A model generated the notes under the pieces. That model made no database searches and was not told where the DNA came from. It saw only the letters and a list, made by a program, of their open reading frames with translations. A stretch of 13,709 nucleotides of DNA from an uncultured Terriglobus sp. (GTDB taxonomy: Bacteria > Acidobacteriota > Terriglobia > Terriglobales > Acidobacteriaceae): NCBI GenBank assembly GCA_937871605.1, contig CALMRM010000033.1, positions 10,931-24,639 of the forward strand, given 5' to 3'. Position 1 is the stretch's first letter. Each line of letters starts with the position of its first letter. The position numbers and the translations under genes were made by a program. Shown here in pieces: positions 1 to 6,298 of this stretch.

Positions 1-2243
1 CGCATTTCGAGCGTGCACGGTTTTCCGCCGCTGCTGCCCACGTGGACCGTGGCCGCGTTCTGCGCCAGAGCGGTGACACCAACGGCGCACTGGCTGAATT
101 CACGCGTGCCCTGGCCATCGATGGCAGCAACCAGGCCGCGCAGCAGGAAATCACCGTCACCGAGCGCATCCTAAACGCATCCCCGGCCAACCGGCTGGAC
201 CTGCCGGTGCCGGTCGGGCCTTCGCCGGAACTGAGTTCCCTGGCGGAACCGCTGAGGCTCAAGGCCGTTTCCACCGATCCCATCACGCTCAAGATGGTGG
301 AAGACACCAAGGTCATCTACCAGGCCATCGGCAAGCAGGCCGGGCTCAACGTGATCTTTGATCCGGACTACAGTTCGCGCCGCATCCAGATTGACCTGAC
401 TAACGTCTCGTTGGACGCGGCACTGCGCATCCTGGGCACACAGGCCGGCACGTTTTACAAGCCGGTCACCGACAACACGATCTTTGTCGCGCAGAACAAT
501 CCACAGAAGCGCCAGCAGCTCGACAACTTTGCCGTTCAGACCTTCTACCTGTCCAACGCCGCAACCCAGGCCGACCAGAACGAGTTGCTGACTGCCTTGC
601 GCAACGTGCTGAGCCAGGACACCAAGATCTTCCTGGTGCCCAGCCAGAATGCGCTGGTCATGCGCTCCACGCCGGACCAGCTGCTGCTGACGCAGGAGCT
701 ACTGAACAATCTCGACCGCCCGCACAGCGAGGTCGTTGTCGATGTCGCGGTTCTCGAAGTGAATCGCGAGAAGACCCGCAACCTGGGCATCACGCTACCG
801 CAAACCTTCAGCATTACACCGCAGGTGGCCAACTCGACCACAACATCGTCCACCACGACGGGGACCACAACGACCAGCGGTAGCACTACTACCGGCACCA
901 CAACGTCGCCCACACTCAACACGTTGTCGCACCTGACCGGTGCAAACTTCGCCGTTAGCCTGGGGCAGGCGAGTGTCACAGCACTGCTCAACGATAGCGA
1001 CACCCGCATCCTGCAGAACCCGCGCATCCGCGCCACCGACGGCCAGCGCGCCCAGGTCAAAATCGGTCAGCGCATCCCGGTCGCCACCGGCTCGTTCTCG
1101 TCCGGTGCGTCCGGCGCGTTGCCGATCAGCGGATTGGTCAATACGCAGTTCACGTATCTGGACATCGGCGTCAACATCGATATCACGCCCACCGTGCATG
1201 CCGATCGCGAGATCACGCTGAAGACGGTCATTGACATCTCAAACCAGGCCAACACGGTCAGCATCTCCGGCGTTAATGAACCGGTCATCGGTCAGCGCAA
1301 GATTGAGCAGGTCATCCAGCTGAAAGAGGGCGAGCCCAGCATTCTGGCGGGCCTGCTCACCCGGCAGGAGACCAACGCGCTCTCAGGTACCCCCGGCCTC
1401 TCCGAAATCCCTCTGCTGAAGCGTTTTTTCAGCACCGTGAACAAGGACAAAACGCAGGATGAGATCGTCTTTCTGATGATCCCGCACATTGTGCGCGAGC
1501 CGCTGGTGACCCGCATGAACACCCGTGCCATCGACACCGGCACGGGCCAGAGCATCGAACTGCGTCGCGAACCCGTCTCGGATGTGGCGCTCGCCACCGA
1601 CACCTCCGCTACCGTGACCACCGGTGCCTTTCAGCAGCAACAGCAGCAGCGTGCCGCCGCCGCTGGACCGCCCATTACCGCCGCACAGGCGGCAAACGCC
1701 ATGATCGGACAGATCGGCAATGAGAACACGCCTGCCGCCCAGCGAGCGCAGGCCGCGTTAAACAATCCGGTCGCGGCGATGCTGCCCCAGGGCACCAGCC
1801 AGCCCGGAGCGCAGCCTCTCCAGCCGGGCGCGCCCGTCACCTTCAGCCTGACGCCAACCGCAGCATCGCACCCCGTGGGCAGCACGTTTCAGATGGCATT
1901 GGTCGCCTCCGGAGCCAAGGATTTGTATGCCGTGCCCGTGCAGGTGCAATTCAACCCCGCGCTGCTCTCGCTGGTCAACGTGGATTCCGGTGAGTTCCTG
2001 GGCCGCGACGGCCAGGCCGTGGCGGTCGTCCATCGGGATGAGGGGAACGGCCTGGTTACCATCAACGTGTCGCGGCCACCCGCCACACGCGGCATGGACG
2101 GCCAGGGCTCCGTGTGCATCCTCACCTTCAAGGCCAACGCGCCCGGTGACGCCACCGTTTCACTCAGCAAGGTGAGTGCAAAGGACAGTGTGCAGGCCAG
2201 CCTGCCAGCCGTGGGTTCCCAAGCCACGGTGCACCTCCAGTAG
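1..2243 (+). CDS. Secretin (GspD/PilQ-like) with TPR remnant and C-terminal cohesin-like domain, 5' partial
   Basis: This is the outer-membrane channel subunit of a type II secretion or type IV pilus-like machine. The frame is open from base 3, so the gene begins upstream of the window; the GTG at 42 is probably internal because TPR-like sequence (GDTNGALAEFTRALAID) straddles it. Counting from base 42: secretin N-domains at about 75-228 (VIYQAIGKQAGLNVIFDP; LDAALRILG; LVPSQNALVMRSTPDQ), then the secretin domain at 229-487 (DTRILQNPRIRATDGQRAQV; the GTPGLSEIPLLKRFF signature; EIVFLMIPHIV). A Thr/Ser/Gly-only stretch at about 264-290 interrupts the variable part of the secretin domain. A Gln/Ala/Pro linker with six consecutive Gln follows (about 490-595). 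Residues 598-733 look like a cohesin-type beta-sandwich (VPVQVQFNPALLSLVNVDSG; GSVCILTFKA). Two pseudopilins follow on the same strand. The secretin call is secure; the cohesin assignment is from memory of the fold pattern and is likely. Confidence 0.92.
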   Translation, partial: HFERARFSAAAAHVDRGRVLRQSGDTNGALAEFTRALAIDGSNQAAQQEITVTERILNASPANRLDLPVPVGPSPELSSLAEPLRLKAVSTDPITLKMVEDTKVIYQAIGKQAGLNVIFDPDYSSRRIQIDLTNVSLDAALRILGTQAGTFYKPVTDNTIFVAQNNPQKRQQLDNFAVQTFYLSNAATQADQNELLTALRNVLSQDTKIFLVPSQNALVMRSTPDQLLLTQELLNNLDRPHSEVVVDVAVLEVNREKTRNLGITLPQTFSITPQVANSTTTSSTTTGTTTTSGSTTTGTTTSPTLNTLSHLTGANFAVSLGQASVTALLNDSDTRILQNPRIRATDGQRAQVKIGQRIPVATGSFSSGASGALPISGLVNTQFTYLDIGVNIDITPTVHADREITLKTVIDISNQANTVSISGVNEPVIGQRKIEQVIQLKEGEPSILAGLLTRQETNALSGTPGLSEIPLLKRFFSTVNKDKTQDEIVFLMIPHIVREPLVTRMNTRAIDTGTGQSIELRREPVSDVALATDTSATVTTGAFQQQQQQRAAAAGPPITAAQAANAMIGQIGNENTPAAQRAQAALNNPVAAMLPQGTSQPGAQPLQPGAPVTFSLTPTAASHPVGSTFQMALVASGAKDLYAVPVQVQFNPALLSLVNVDSGEFLGRDGQAVAVVHRDEGNGLVTINVSRPPATRGMDGQGSVCILTFKANAPGDATVSLSKVSAKDSVQASLPAVGSQATVHLQ

Positions 2244-2270
2244 GTGAGCTATGCAATTTGCCTTCTCACC

Positions 2271-2409
2271 TCGTCATCCTGAGCGCAGCGAAGGATCCCT
2301 GCGGGTTCCACGCGATGGGAGACTATGGTGAGCTTTCCCGTCGGAAATTCTGAAGCTGTAACTGCACAGTCGACTGCATCGGGATCCTTCGCTGCGCTCA
2401 AGATGACGA
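2271..2409. repeat. Inverted repeat element, 29-bp arms (28/29 matching)
   Basis: The left arm is 2271-2299 and the right arm is 2381-2409. They are reverse complements except for one position (C at 2280 against A at 2401). Both contain the GAGCGCAGCGAAGGATCC core. The arms enclose about 81 bp. Closely similar 'GTCATCCTGAGCG..GCGAAGGATC' repeats are, from memory, scattered in many copies through acidobacterial and some other genomes; a genome search would confirm this. No transposase is present. It could fold as a long hairpin between the secretin and pseudopilin genes, and its right edge contains the ATG at 2403. Confidence 0.8.
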
Positions 2410-2876
2410 AGAAGGTTGAGTCTACGGGATGGAGAGCGGACGCGGGCGTCACCCTCGTCGAGCTCATCGTCGTGGTCAGCATCATCGCCATCCTGGCTGC
2501 GGCAGCCGTGCCGGTCACGCGTTGGCAGGTCAAGCGCACCAAGGAGCGCGAACTGCGCGCCGCGCTGTGGGAGCTGCGTGGCGGTATCGACCGTTACAAG
2601 GATGCCGCCGACCGTGGTGCCTTTCAGACCAAGGTCGACAGCTTCAACTATCCGCCGGACCTCGACACCCTGGTCAACGGTGTGGACGTTCAGACAAAAA
2701 AGGTCAAGTTCTTACGGAAAATACCCCGCGACCCCATGACGGGCGAGACGGAGTGGCAGGAACGCAGCATGCAGGACGATGCGGACGCGACCAGTTGGGG
2801 CGGCCAGAACGTCTTTGACGTCCACAGCAAAAGTCAGGGCACGGCGCTGGATGGCACCAAGTATTCAGAGTGGTAG
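2403..2876 (+). CDS. Type II secretion pseudopilin (GspG-like prepilin), first of two
   Basis: This is a 157-residue pseudopilin, a subunit of the periplasmic pseudopilus that works with the upstream secretin. It has a class III (prepilin) leader: MTKKVESTGWRADAG, cleavage after Gly15, then VTLVELIVVVSIIAILAAAA with Glu at mature position 5 and one hydrophobic helix. The mature first residue is Val rather than the usual Phe or Met. A GspG-like region follows (YPPDLDTLVNGV; KVKFLRKIPRDPMTGETEW), and the C-terminus is VFDVHS.SQ....DGTKYSEW. I chose ATG 2403 because it gives a normal short leader. The ATG at 2325, with GGGAG at 2317-2321, is in frame and would add 26 residues read through the inverted repeat. 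ATG 2403 has no clear Shine-Dalgarno sequence, so the start is not settled. Confidence 0.85.
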   Translation: MTKKVESTGWRADAGVTLVELIVVVSIIAILAAAAVPVTRWQVKRTKERELRAALWELRGGIDRYKDAADRGAFQTKVDSFNYPPDLDTLVNGVDVQTKKVKFLRKIPRDPMTGETEWQERSMQDDADATSWGGQNVFDVHSKSQGTALDGTKYSEW

Positions 2877-2887
2877 AGAGGATTGCG

Positions 2888-3367
2888 ATGGTGATGAAAC
2901 GTAACCTCTTAGGCCGTCTCTTCGCATCGGAGGCGAGGTATGCTGCTGGGCCACGTCAGCGGATGCCACACGCCGGCTTGACCTGCGAGGCTGGCTTCAC
3001 GCTGCTGGAGCTGATCGTCGTCATGCTCATCATCGGCGTGCTGGCGGCCATGGCCGTGCCCGCCTTTACCCACCACATCAAGGTGGCACGCGAGGCCGCG
3101 CTTAAGGAAGACCTGCACACCATGCGGCAGGCCATCGACAGCTACACCGTGGACAAGCAAAAAGCCCCGCAAACGCTGGACGAAGTGGTGCAATCGGGCT
3201 ACCTGAAGCGCATGCCGGTGGACCCCATGACCAATCGCTCCGACACCTGGACGGGCGACCGCTCGGATGCCTACGTGAGCGTCGACGAGACGCAGACCGG
3301 CATCAACGACGTGCACAGCGGCTCGCAGGCGCTCTCCACGGAGGGCACGCTCTACAGCACGTGGTAG
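2888..3367 (+). CDS. Type II secretion pseudopilin (GspG-like prepilin), second of two
   Basis: This 159-residue pseudopilin has a canonical prepilin junction, CEAG|FTLLELIVVMLIIGVLAAMA: Gly36 at -1, Phe at +1, Glu at +5. The body is GspG-like (AREAALKEDLHTMRQAIDSY; TLDEVVQSGYLKRMPVDPMT). The C-terminus DVHSGSQ....EGTLYSTW matches that of the preceding pseudopilin, so the two are tandem paralogues. ATG 2888 was chosen for AGAGG at 2877-2881, placed just after the previous stop at 2876. That gives a long 36-residue leader. An in-frame GTG at 2870 overlaps the previous gene, and ATG 2963 would give an 11-residue leader but has a poorer ribosome site. The next gene starts inside its last codons, so translation is probably coupled. 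It is likely processed by a prepilin peptidase encoded elsewhere. Confidence 0.9.
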   Translation: MVMKRNLLGRLFASEARYAAGPRQRMPHAGLTCEAGFTLLELIVVMLIIGVLAAMAVPAFTHHIKVAREAALKEDLHTMRQAIDSYTVDKQKAPQTLDEVVQSGYLKRMPVDPMTNRSDTWTGDRSDAYVSVDETQTGINDVHSGSQALSTEGTLYSTW

Positions 3368-4122
3368 ATGCCGGGCAGGCAAACGTGCTCGACCTGCAGG
3401 GCGAGACGCTGCGGCTGTTTCTTGCGCTGCGGCTCTATCGCCCGGTGTGGTCGGGTGCACTGCTGCTGGGTGTGGGCCTGCATGGGCGTGCGTTGGCGCT
3501 GGCGTCGCGTGCTGCTGGGGCGGCGGGCCTGTTCCTTGAGGCGGACGCAATGCTGCTGCGGCAGGCACAACGCGAGGGCTGCTCCACCTTCACCGTGACT
3601 GCGCTGGGAGAAGCCATTCGCATCCTGAAGAATGAAGTACGGCAGGGCCGCGCCATTGCAGTTGCGCTGCGGCAAGACCCCTCGGACGCCATGGCAGAGT
3701 TGCTGCATCGCGGCGTACAGCCACAGGCGCTGGCGTTCAGCCGTCCCGCAACCGAGCCGGAGGCCGCCCGTGCGGCCATGCTCCAACAGCGCGGCGCGGT
3801 CGCCCTGGCCGGCCTCGGCCTCGCTGGCGGACCGGAGGCGATCGACCTGCCAGCAGTGTTGCAACCTGCCCTGGACCGTGGCTGGAGCGTCCACACAGAC
3901 ACAGCGGCTACGGCACAGCAGCGCCGTCAGCGAGATGCTGAGCTGCTGGCGGCAGCGGGGTCCACCCACGCTTTCGGCGACTCGCTCGCCGCACTCTCTG
4001 CGGAGTGGCTTCGGGTTGCGCCCTCACTTCTGCCGCGTGCTCTCGACCGTTGGTATCTGCAGCCGAGAACATTGACCATGATTCGGTGCACCGAGTCTCC
4101 GGAGGAGCGGGTTTGCTCCTAG
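3361..4122 (+). CDS. Uncharacterised protein resembling an eroded urocanase NAD-binding domain
   Basis: This 253-residue protein overlaps the second pseudopilin by 7 bp (GTGGTAG). No signal peptide or clear membrane helix is visible. Residues about 31-125 line up, from memory, with the central NAD-binding region of urocanase (HutU). ALLLGVGLHGRALALASRAA sits where urocanase has a glycine-rich GLGGMGGAQP loop, followed by AGAAGLFLEAD. TALGEAIRILKNEVRQGRAI then AVALRQDPSDAMAELLHRGV correspond to 'DEAL...GKALSIGLLGNAADVLPELVRRGV'. The glycine loop, the GLLGNAA segment and the TDQTSAHD motif are lost, so urocanase activity is unlikely. The C-terminal half (about 140-253) is not recognised. GTG 3385 (MLDLQGETLRLF) is an alternative start with AGG closer upstream. 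The gene is real by codon use and overlap; its function is unknown and a link to the secretion machine is only suggested by position. Confidence 0.75.
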   Translation: MVDAGQANVLDLQGETLRLFLALRLYRPVWSGALLLGVGLHGRALALASRAAGAAGLFLEADAMLLRQAQREGCSTFTVTALGEAIRILKNEVRQGRAIAVALRQDPSDAMAELLHRGVQPQALAFSRPATEPEAARAAMLQQRGAVALAGLGLAGGPEAIDLPAVLQPALDRGWSVHTDTAATAQQRRQRDAELLAAAGSTHAFGDSLAALSAEWLRVAPSLLPRALDRWYLQPRTLTMIRCTESPEERVCS

Positions 4123-4144
4123 ACGTGGCTAATCCTGCATCTTG

Positions 4145-4163
4145 AAGCCGCAATTTGCGGCTT
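4145..4163. terminator. Perfect 8-bp hairpin in the convergent spacer
   Basis: AAGCCGCA (4145-4152), loop ATT, TGCGGCTT (4156-4163). It lies 22 bases after the stop of the 3361-4122 gene and about 150 bases beyond the end of engB, which runs the other way. There is no run of T on either side, so it is a possible bidirectional terminator or 3' stabilising hairpin rather than a classic intrinsic terminator. The rest of 4123-4316 is noticeably less GC-rich than its neighbours and shows no gene. Confidence 0.45.
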
Positions 4164-4316
4164 AGCGGTGACAAAAGTCGAGTTTGAACGAGCATTCTTG
4201 TAACGATTCGCTGCTCAGCCGCGCGTATTTGTACGCTCCAAGCAGCACTTTTGCATGCTCACGCGCAAGTTTTGCGTGCTTAAAACCTGCCATGTTGCAC
4301 TGTGAGTAGTGCTGTT

Positions 4317-4946
4317 CTATGCCCCGGACCGAAGTGCGAGCAAACGGCTCCAAAGCTCTTTGAGTCCCCGGTCAGCCTTGCCGAGCTTCGCGGAGCAAGC
4401 GAGCACCTCCGCCACGCCATGGTCACGGCGCAGCGCCGCCAGCGACTTGACCAGGGCATTGCCGGACAGCCTGTCACTCTTGGTGCCGGCCACCAGAAAG
4501 GGCTTGCGGTGCTGCTGCATGTACCGGATCAGCTGCGTATCGCTCTCCTGCGGCGGGATATTGGTGTCTACCAGGCAGCAGGACAGTGCAAGCTGCTCGC
4601 GGTCGGCCAGGTATGGATCGACAAACCCGGACCACTCCGCCGAGATAGATTTGGAGATCTTGGCGTAGCCATAGCCAGGCAGCTCGGCGAAGACCAACTC
4701 TGGCAGGGGTCGCATCTGTCCGCTGGCCAGCACTTCGTGGAGGCCGAAGAAATTGATGGACCGCGTCCTGCCGGGTGTGGATGAAACCTTTGCCTGAACA
4801 TCTCCTAGCAAACCATTGATGAGGCTTGATTTACCCACGTTGGACCGGCCAAGGAAGGCAACTTCCGGAGCGCCGCCGGTGCGTGCCGCGTCAGGAAAAT
4901 GCTCCGGCGCAAAGGCAGAGAGCAGAAAGTTCGCACGCAGCTTCAT
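4317..4946 (-). CDS. engB: Ribosome-biogenesis GTP-binding protein EngB (YsxC/YihA)
   Basis: This 209-residue TRAFAC-class GTPase is needed for assembly of the large ribosomal subunit. Motifs in order from ATG 4946: G1 GRSNVGKSS (33-41), G2 region TPGRTRSINFF (57-67), G3 region ELPGYGYAK (88-96), G4 TKSD (155-158), G5 SAK (185-187). The length is normal for the family, and MKLRANFLLSAF is a typical EngB beginning. The GTG at 5003 would add 19 residues of unconvincing sequence. The G3 motif normally starts with Asp (DLPGYGYA); here the codon is GAG, giving Glu88. The stretch between G2 and G3 is somewhat long (LHEVLASGQMRPLPELVFA). No Shine-Dalgarno sequence is visible before ATG 4946; a TACACT -10-like box ends 6 bases upstream. 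The gene is divergent from the one at 5013 and convergent with the one ending at 4122. Confidence 0.95.
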   Translation of the reverse strand: MKLRANFLLSAFAPEHFPDAARTGGAPEVAFLGRSNVGKSSLINGLLGDVQAKVSSTPGRTRSINFFGLHEVLASGQMRPLPELVFAELPGYGYAKISKSISAEWSGFVDPYLADREQLALSCCLVDTNIPPQESDTQLIRYMQQHRKPFLVAGTKSDRLSGNALVKSLAALRRDHGVAEVLACSAKLGKADRGLKELWSRLLALRSGA

Positions 4947-4952
4947 AGCGAA

Positions 4953-5004
4953 AGTGTACCGGGACAACCGCGTTAGACCCGGGCGAGGAGTGGCACGGTA
5001 CACT
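4953..5004. promoter_or_regulatory. Divergent promoter region with mirrored CGGTACACT boxes
   Basis: CGGTACAC occurs on the + strand at 4996-5003 and its exact reverse complement GTGTACCG at 4954-4961. Each is followed, in its own direction, by T, making TACACT -10-like boxes: + strand 4999-5004, - strand 4958-4953. The boxes end 8 bases before ATG 5013 and 6 bases before ATG 4946. That geometry fits leaderless or nearly leaderless transcripts, and neither gene has a strong Shine-Dalgarno site. No convincing -35 hexamer is seen; TTAGAC at 4973-4978 is 20 bases from the + strand box. The same inverted repeat could instead be an operator. Confidence 0.4.
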
Positions 5005-5012
5005 GCAGGCGC

Positions 5013-6263
5013 ATGATCGATACCCTGCGGGCCGACTTTAACAGGCGTTACAGCGACGCAAAGTACAGGGAGCTGTGCCGTCGACTGGAGGAGCGCACCG
5101 GTGGACCGATCCCGTTTCGCGTGGCGGAAACTCCTGTGTTTTTGCCGCAGCAGCTCGTGGATCAGCTCCTTACGGCAGGCGAGGCAATGACGCAGCAGTT
5201 AGTCGGCGACGCCGCCTACCTGCAGGCTGCCGCAGACACCATTCCAGCCGCCTTTCGCATACCAGGCGTGGGTGCGCACCCGAACTTTATGACGGTCGAT
5301 TTCGGCCTGGTGCGAGGCAACGATGGCGCACTGGAGCCAAAACTCGTCGAATTACAGGCGTTTCCGTCGCTCTACGGCTACCAGTGGGTGGCAGGCGAGG
5401 CCTATAGGCGGTGCTTCGACCTGGACGCCTCGCTGCAAACGCTGCTGGTAGAGAGCGATGCTGCGTACTGGGCGCTTCTGCGAAAGGTCATCGTCAGCGA
5501 CCACGCTCCGGAAACTGTGGTGCTCATGGAGGTTGCGCCGGATCGGCAAAAGACGCTGCCAGACTTTCGCGTTCACGCGCAGAAACTGGGCATTGCCGTC
5601 CTTGACATCACTGAGATCAAGCAGCAGGGGCGACGGCTCTTCTACCGGCGTGACGGGCGGCAGGTGCCCATCGAACGCATCTACAACCGAGCGATCGCAG
5701 AAGACGTGCTCAGGCAATCGGCACAGCCGGGCTTCACCCTGACCGATGCGCTGGAGGTTGAGTGGGCCGGGCACCCGGATTGGTACTTTTTGATCAGCAA
5801 GTTCTCGCTGCCGTACCTGCGGCATCCCACGGCGCTACCAGCAGTCTTTCTCGACCGGTGGATGCGTGGCGAGGACCGTGACCGGCTGCCAGAGGACCGC
5901 GAGCGCCTCGTGCTGAAGCCGCTGTATTCGTTTGCCGGAAAGGGCATCCGGTTTGCGCCGGACGACGCAACGCTGCAGGCGATACCAGAGGCTGAGCGTG
6001 GCAACTACCTGCTGCAGGAGCGCCAGGAGTTTGCGGCCACCGTGCAGACGCCATATGGGCCCACGCAGGCGGAAATTCGCGTGCTGTACGTCTGGCCAAA
6101 CCGCGGCAAGTTGACTGCCGTCAACACCCTGGTCCGCCTTGGCCGCGGGCAGATGATGGGAGTCGATCACACCCATGATCAGCTCTGGGTGGGCGGCTCC
6201 GTGGGATTGATCCCCCTTCAAATGTCCGAAGGTGAGCCACACCTAAGAGCACCACTCTCGTGA
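5013..6263 (+). CDS. Putative ATP-grasp-like protein of unknown function
   Basis: This 416-residue, apparently soluble protein has no signal peptide or membrane helices. I do not recognise a characterised family. Features resembling an ATP-grasp fold: PNFMTVDFGL (90-99) with LEPKLVELQAFPSLYGYQ (107-124), ERIYNRAI (221-228), LVLKPLYSFAGKGIRF (299-314), where Lys302 and the Gly/Ser-containing loop look like an ATP-binding strand and loop, YLLQER (332-337), AEIRVLYVW (353-361), and GRGQMMGVDH (377-386). Glutathionylspermidine-synthase-like or circularly permuted ATP-grasp enzymes are the nearest comparison from memory; substrates cannot be told. ATG 5013 begins just after a TACACT box and has only a weak GCAGG. 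The gene stands alone in its orientation to engB and is followed after 35 bases by the PilZ gene. The last 13 residues (after LIPLQ) look non-conserved. Confidence 0.7.
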   Translation: MIDTLRADFNRRYSDAKYRELCRRLEERTGGPIPFRVAETPVFLPQQLVDQLLTAGEAMTQQLVGDAAYLQAAADTIPAAFRIPGVGAHPNFMTVDFGLVRGNDGALEPKLVELQAFPSLYGYQWVAGEAYRRCFDLDASLQTLLVESDAAYWALLRKVIVSDHAPETVVLMEVAPDRQKTLPDFRVHAQKLGIAVLDITEIKQQGRRLFYRRDGRQVPIERIYNRAIAEDVLRQSAQPGFTLTDALEVEWAGHPDWYFLISKFSLPYLRHPTALPAVFLDRWMRGEDRDRLPEDRERLVLKPLYSFAGKGIRFAPDDATLQAIPEAERGNYLLQERQEFAATVQTPYGPTQAEIRVLYVWPNRGKLTAVNTLVRLGRGQMMGVDHTHDQLWVGGSVGLIPLQMSEGEPHLRAPLS

Positions 6264-6284
6264 TAGAACCGTTACGAGAGTAAC
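6254..6284 (+). other. Overlapping alternative hairpins at the stop codon of the ATP-grasp-like gene
   Basis: ACTCTCGT (6254-6261) pairs perfectly with ACGAGAGT (6274-6281), leaving a 12-base loop. The right arm can instead form its own small hairpin, GTTAC-GAGA-GTAAC (6271-6284). The structure overlaps the TGA stop at 6261-6263 and lies 15 bases before the PilZ start. It could attenuate read-through into the PilZ gene or simply be a weak terminator; there is no T tract. Confidence 0.3.
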
Positions 6285-6298
6285 TGAGAGCCAAGGTC

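Noticed and set aside
828..910. ACC/ACG/ACA-rich tandem pattern, considered as a minisatellite or CRISPR-like repeat
   Set aside because: It is in frame within the secretin and simply encodes Thr/Ser/Gly with varied codons; there are no constant repeat units or spacers.
2271..2409. Insertion sequence with transposase
   Set aside because: The interior is only about 81 bp and encodes no transposase; it can only be a small non-autonomous or dispersed repeat.
3352..3969. Open frame on the - strand opposite the urocanase-like gene
   Set aside because: Its product is Gln/Arg/His-rich without domain pattern. The + strand frame overlaps the pseudopilin in the coupled fashion and has recognisable protein segments, so the + strand is the coding one.
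4249..4280. Two near-identical TTTTGC(A/G)TGCT copies 21 bases apart in the convergent spacer
   Set aside because: Only two copies of 11 bases with a mismatch, downstream of both flanking genes; too little to call an operator or a repeat element.
4316..5003. Longer EngB start at GTG 5003
   Set aside because: The extra 19 residues do not look like family sequence, and the shorter MKLRANFLLSAF start matches the usual EngB N-terminus.
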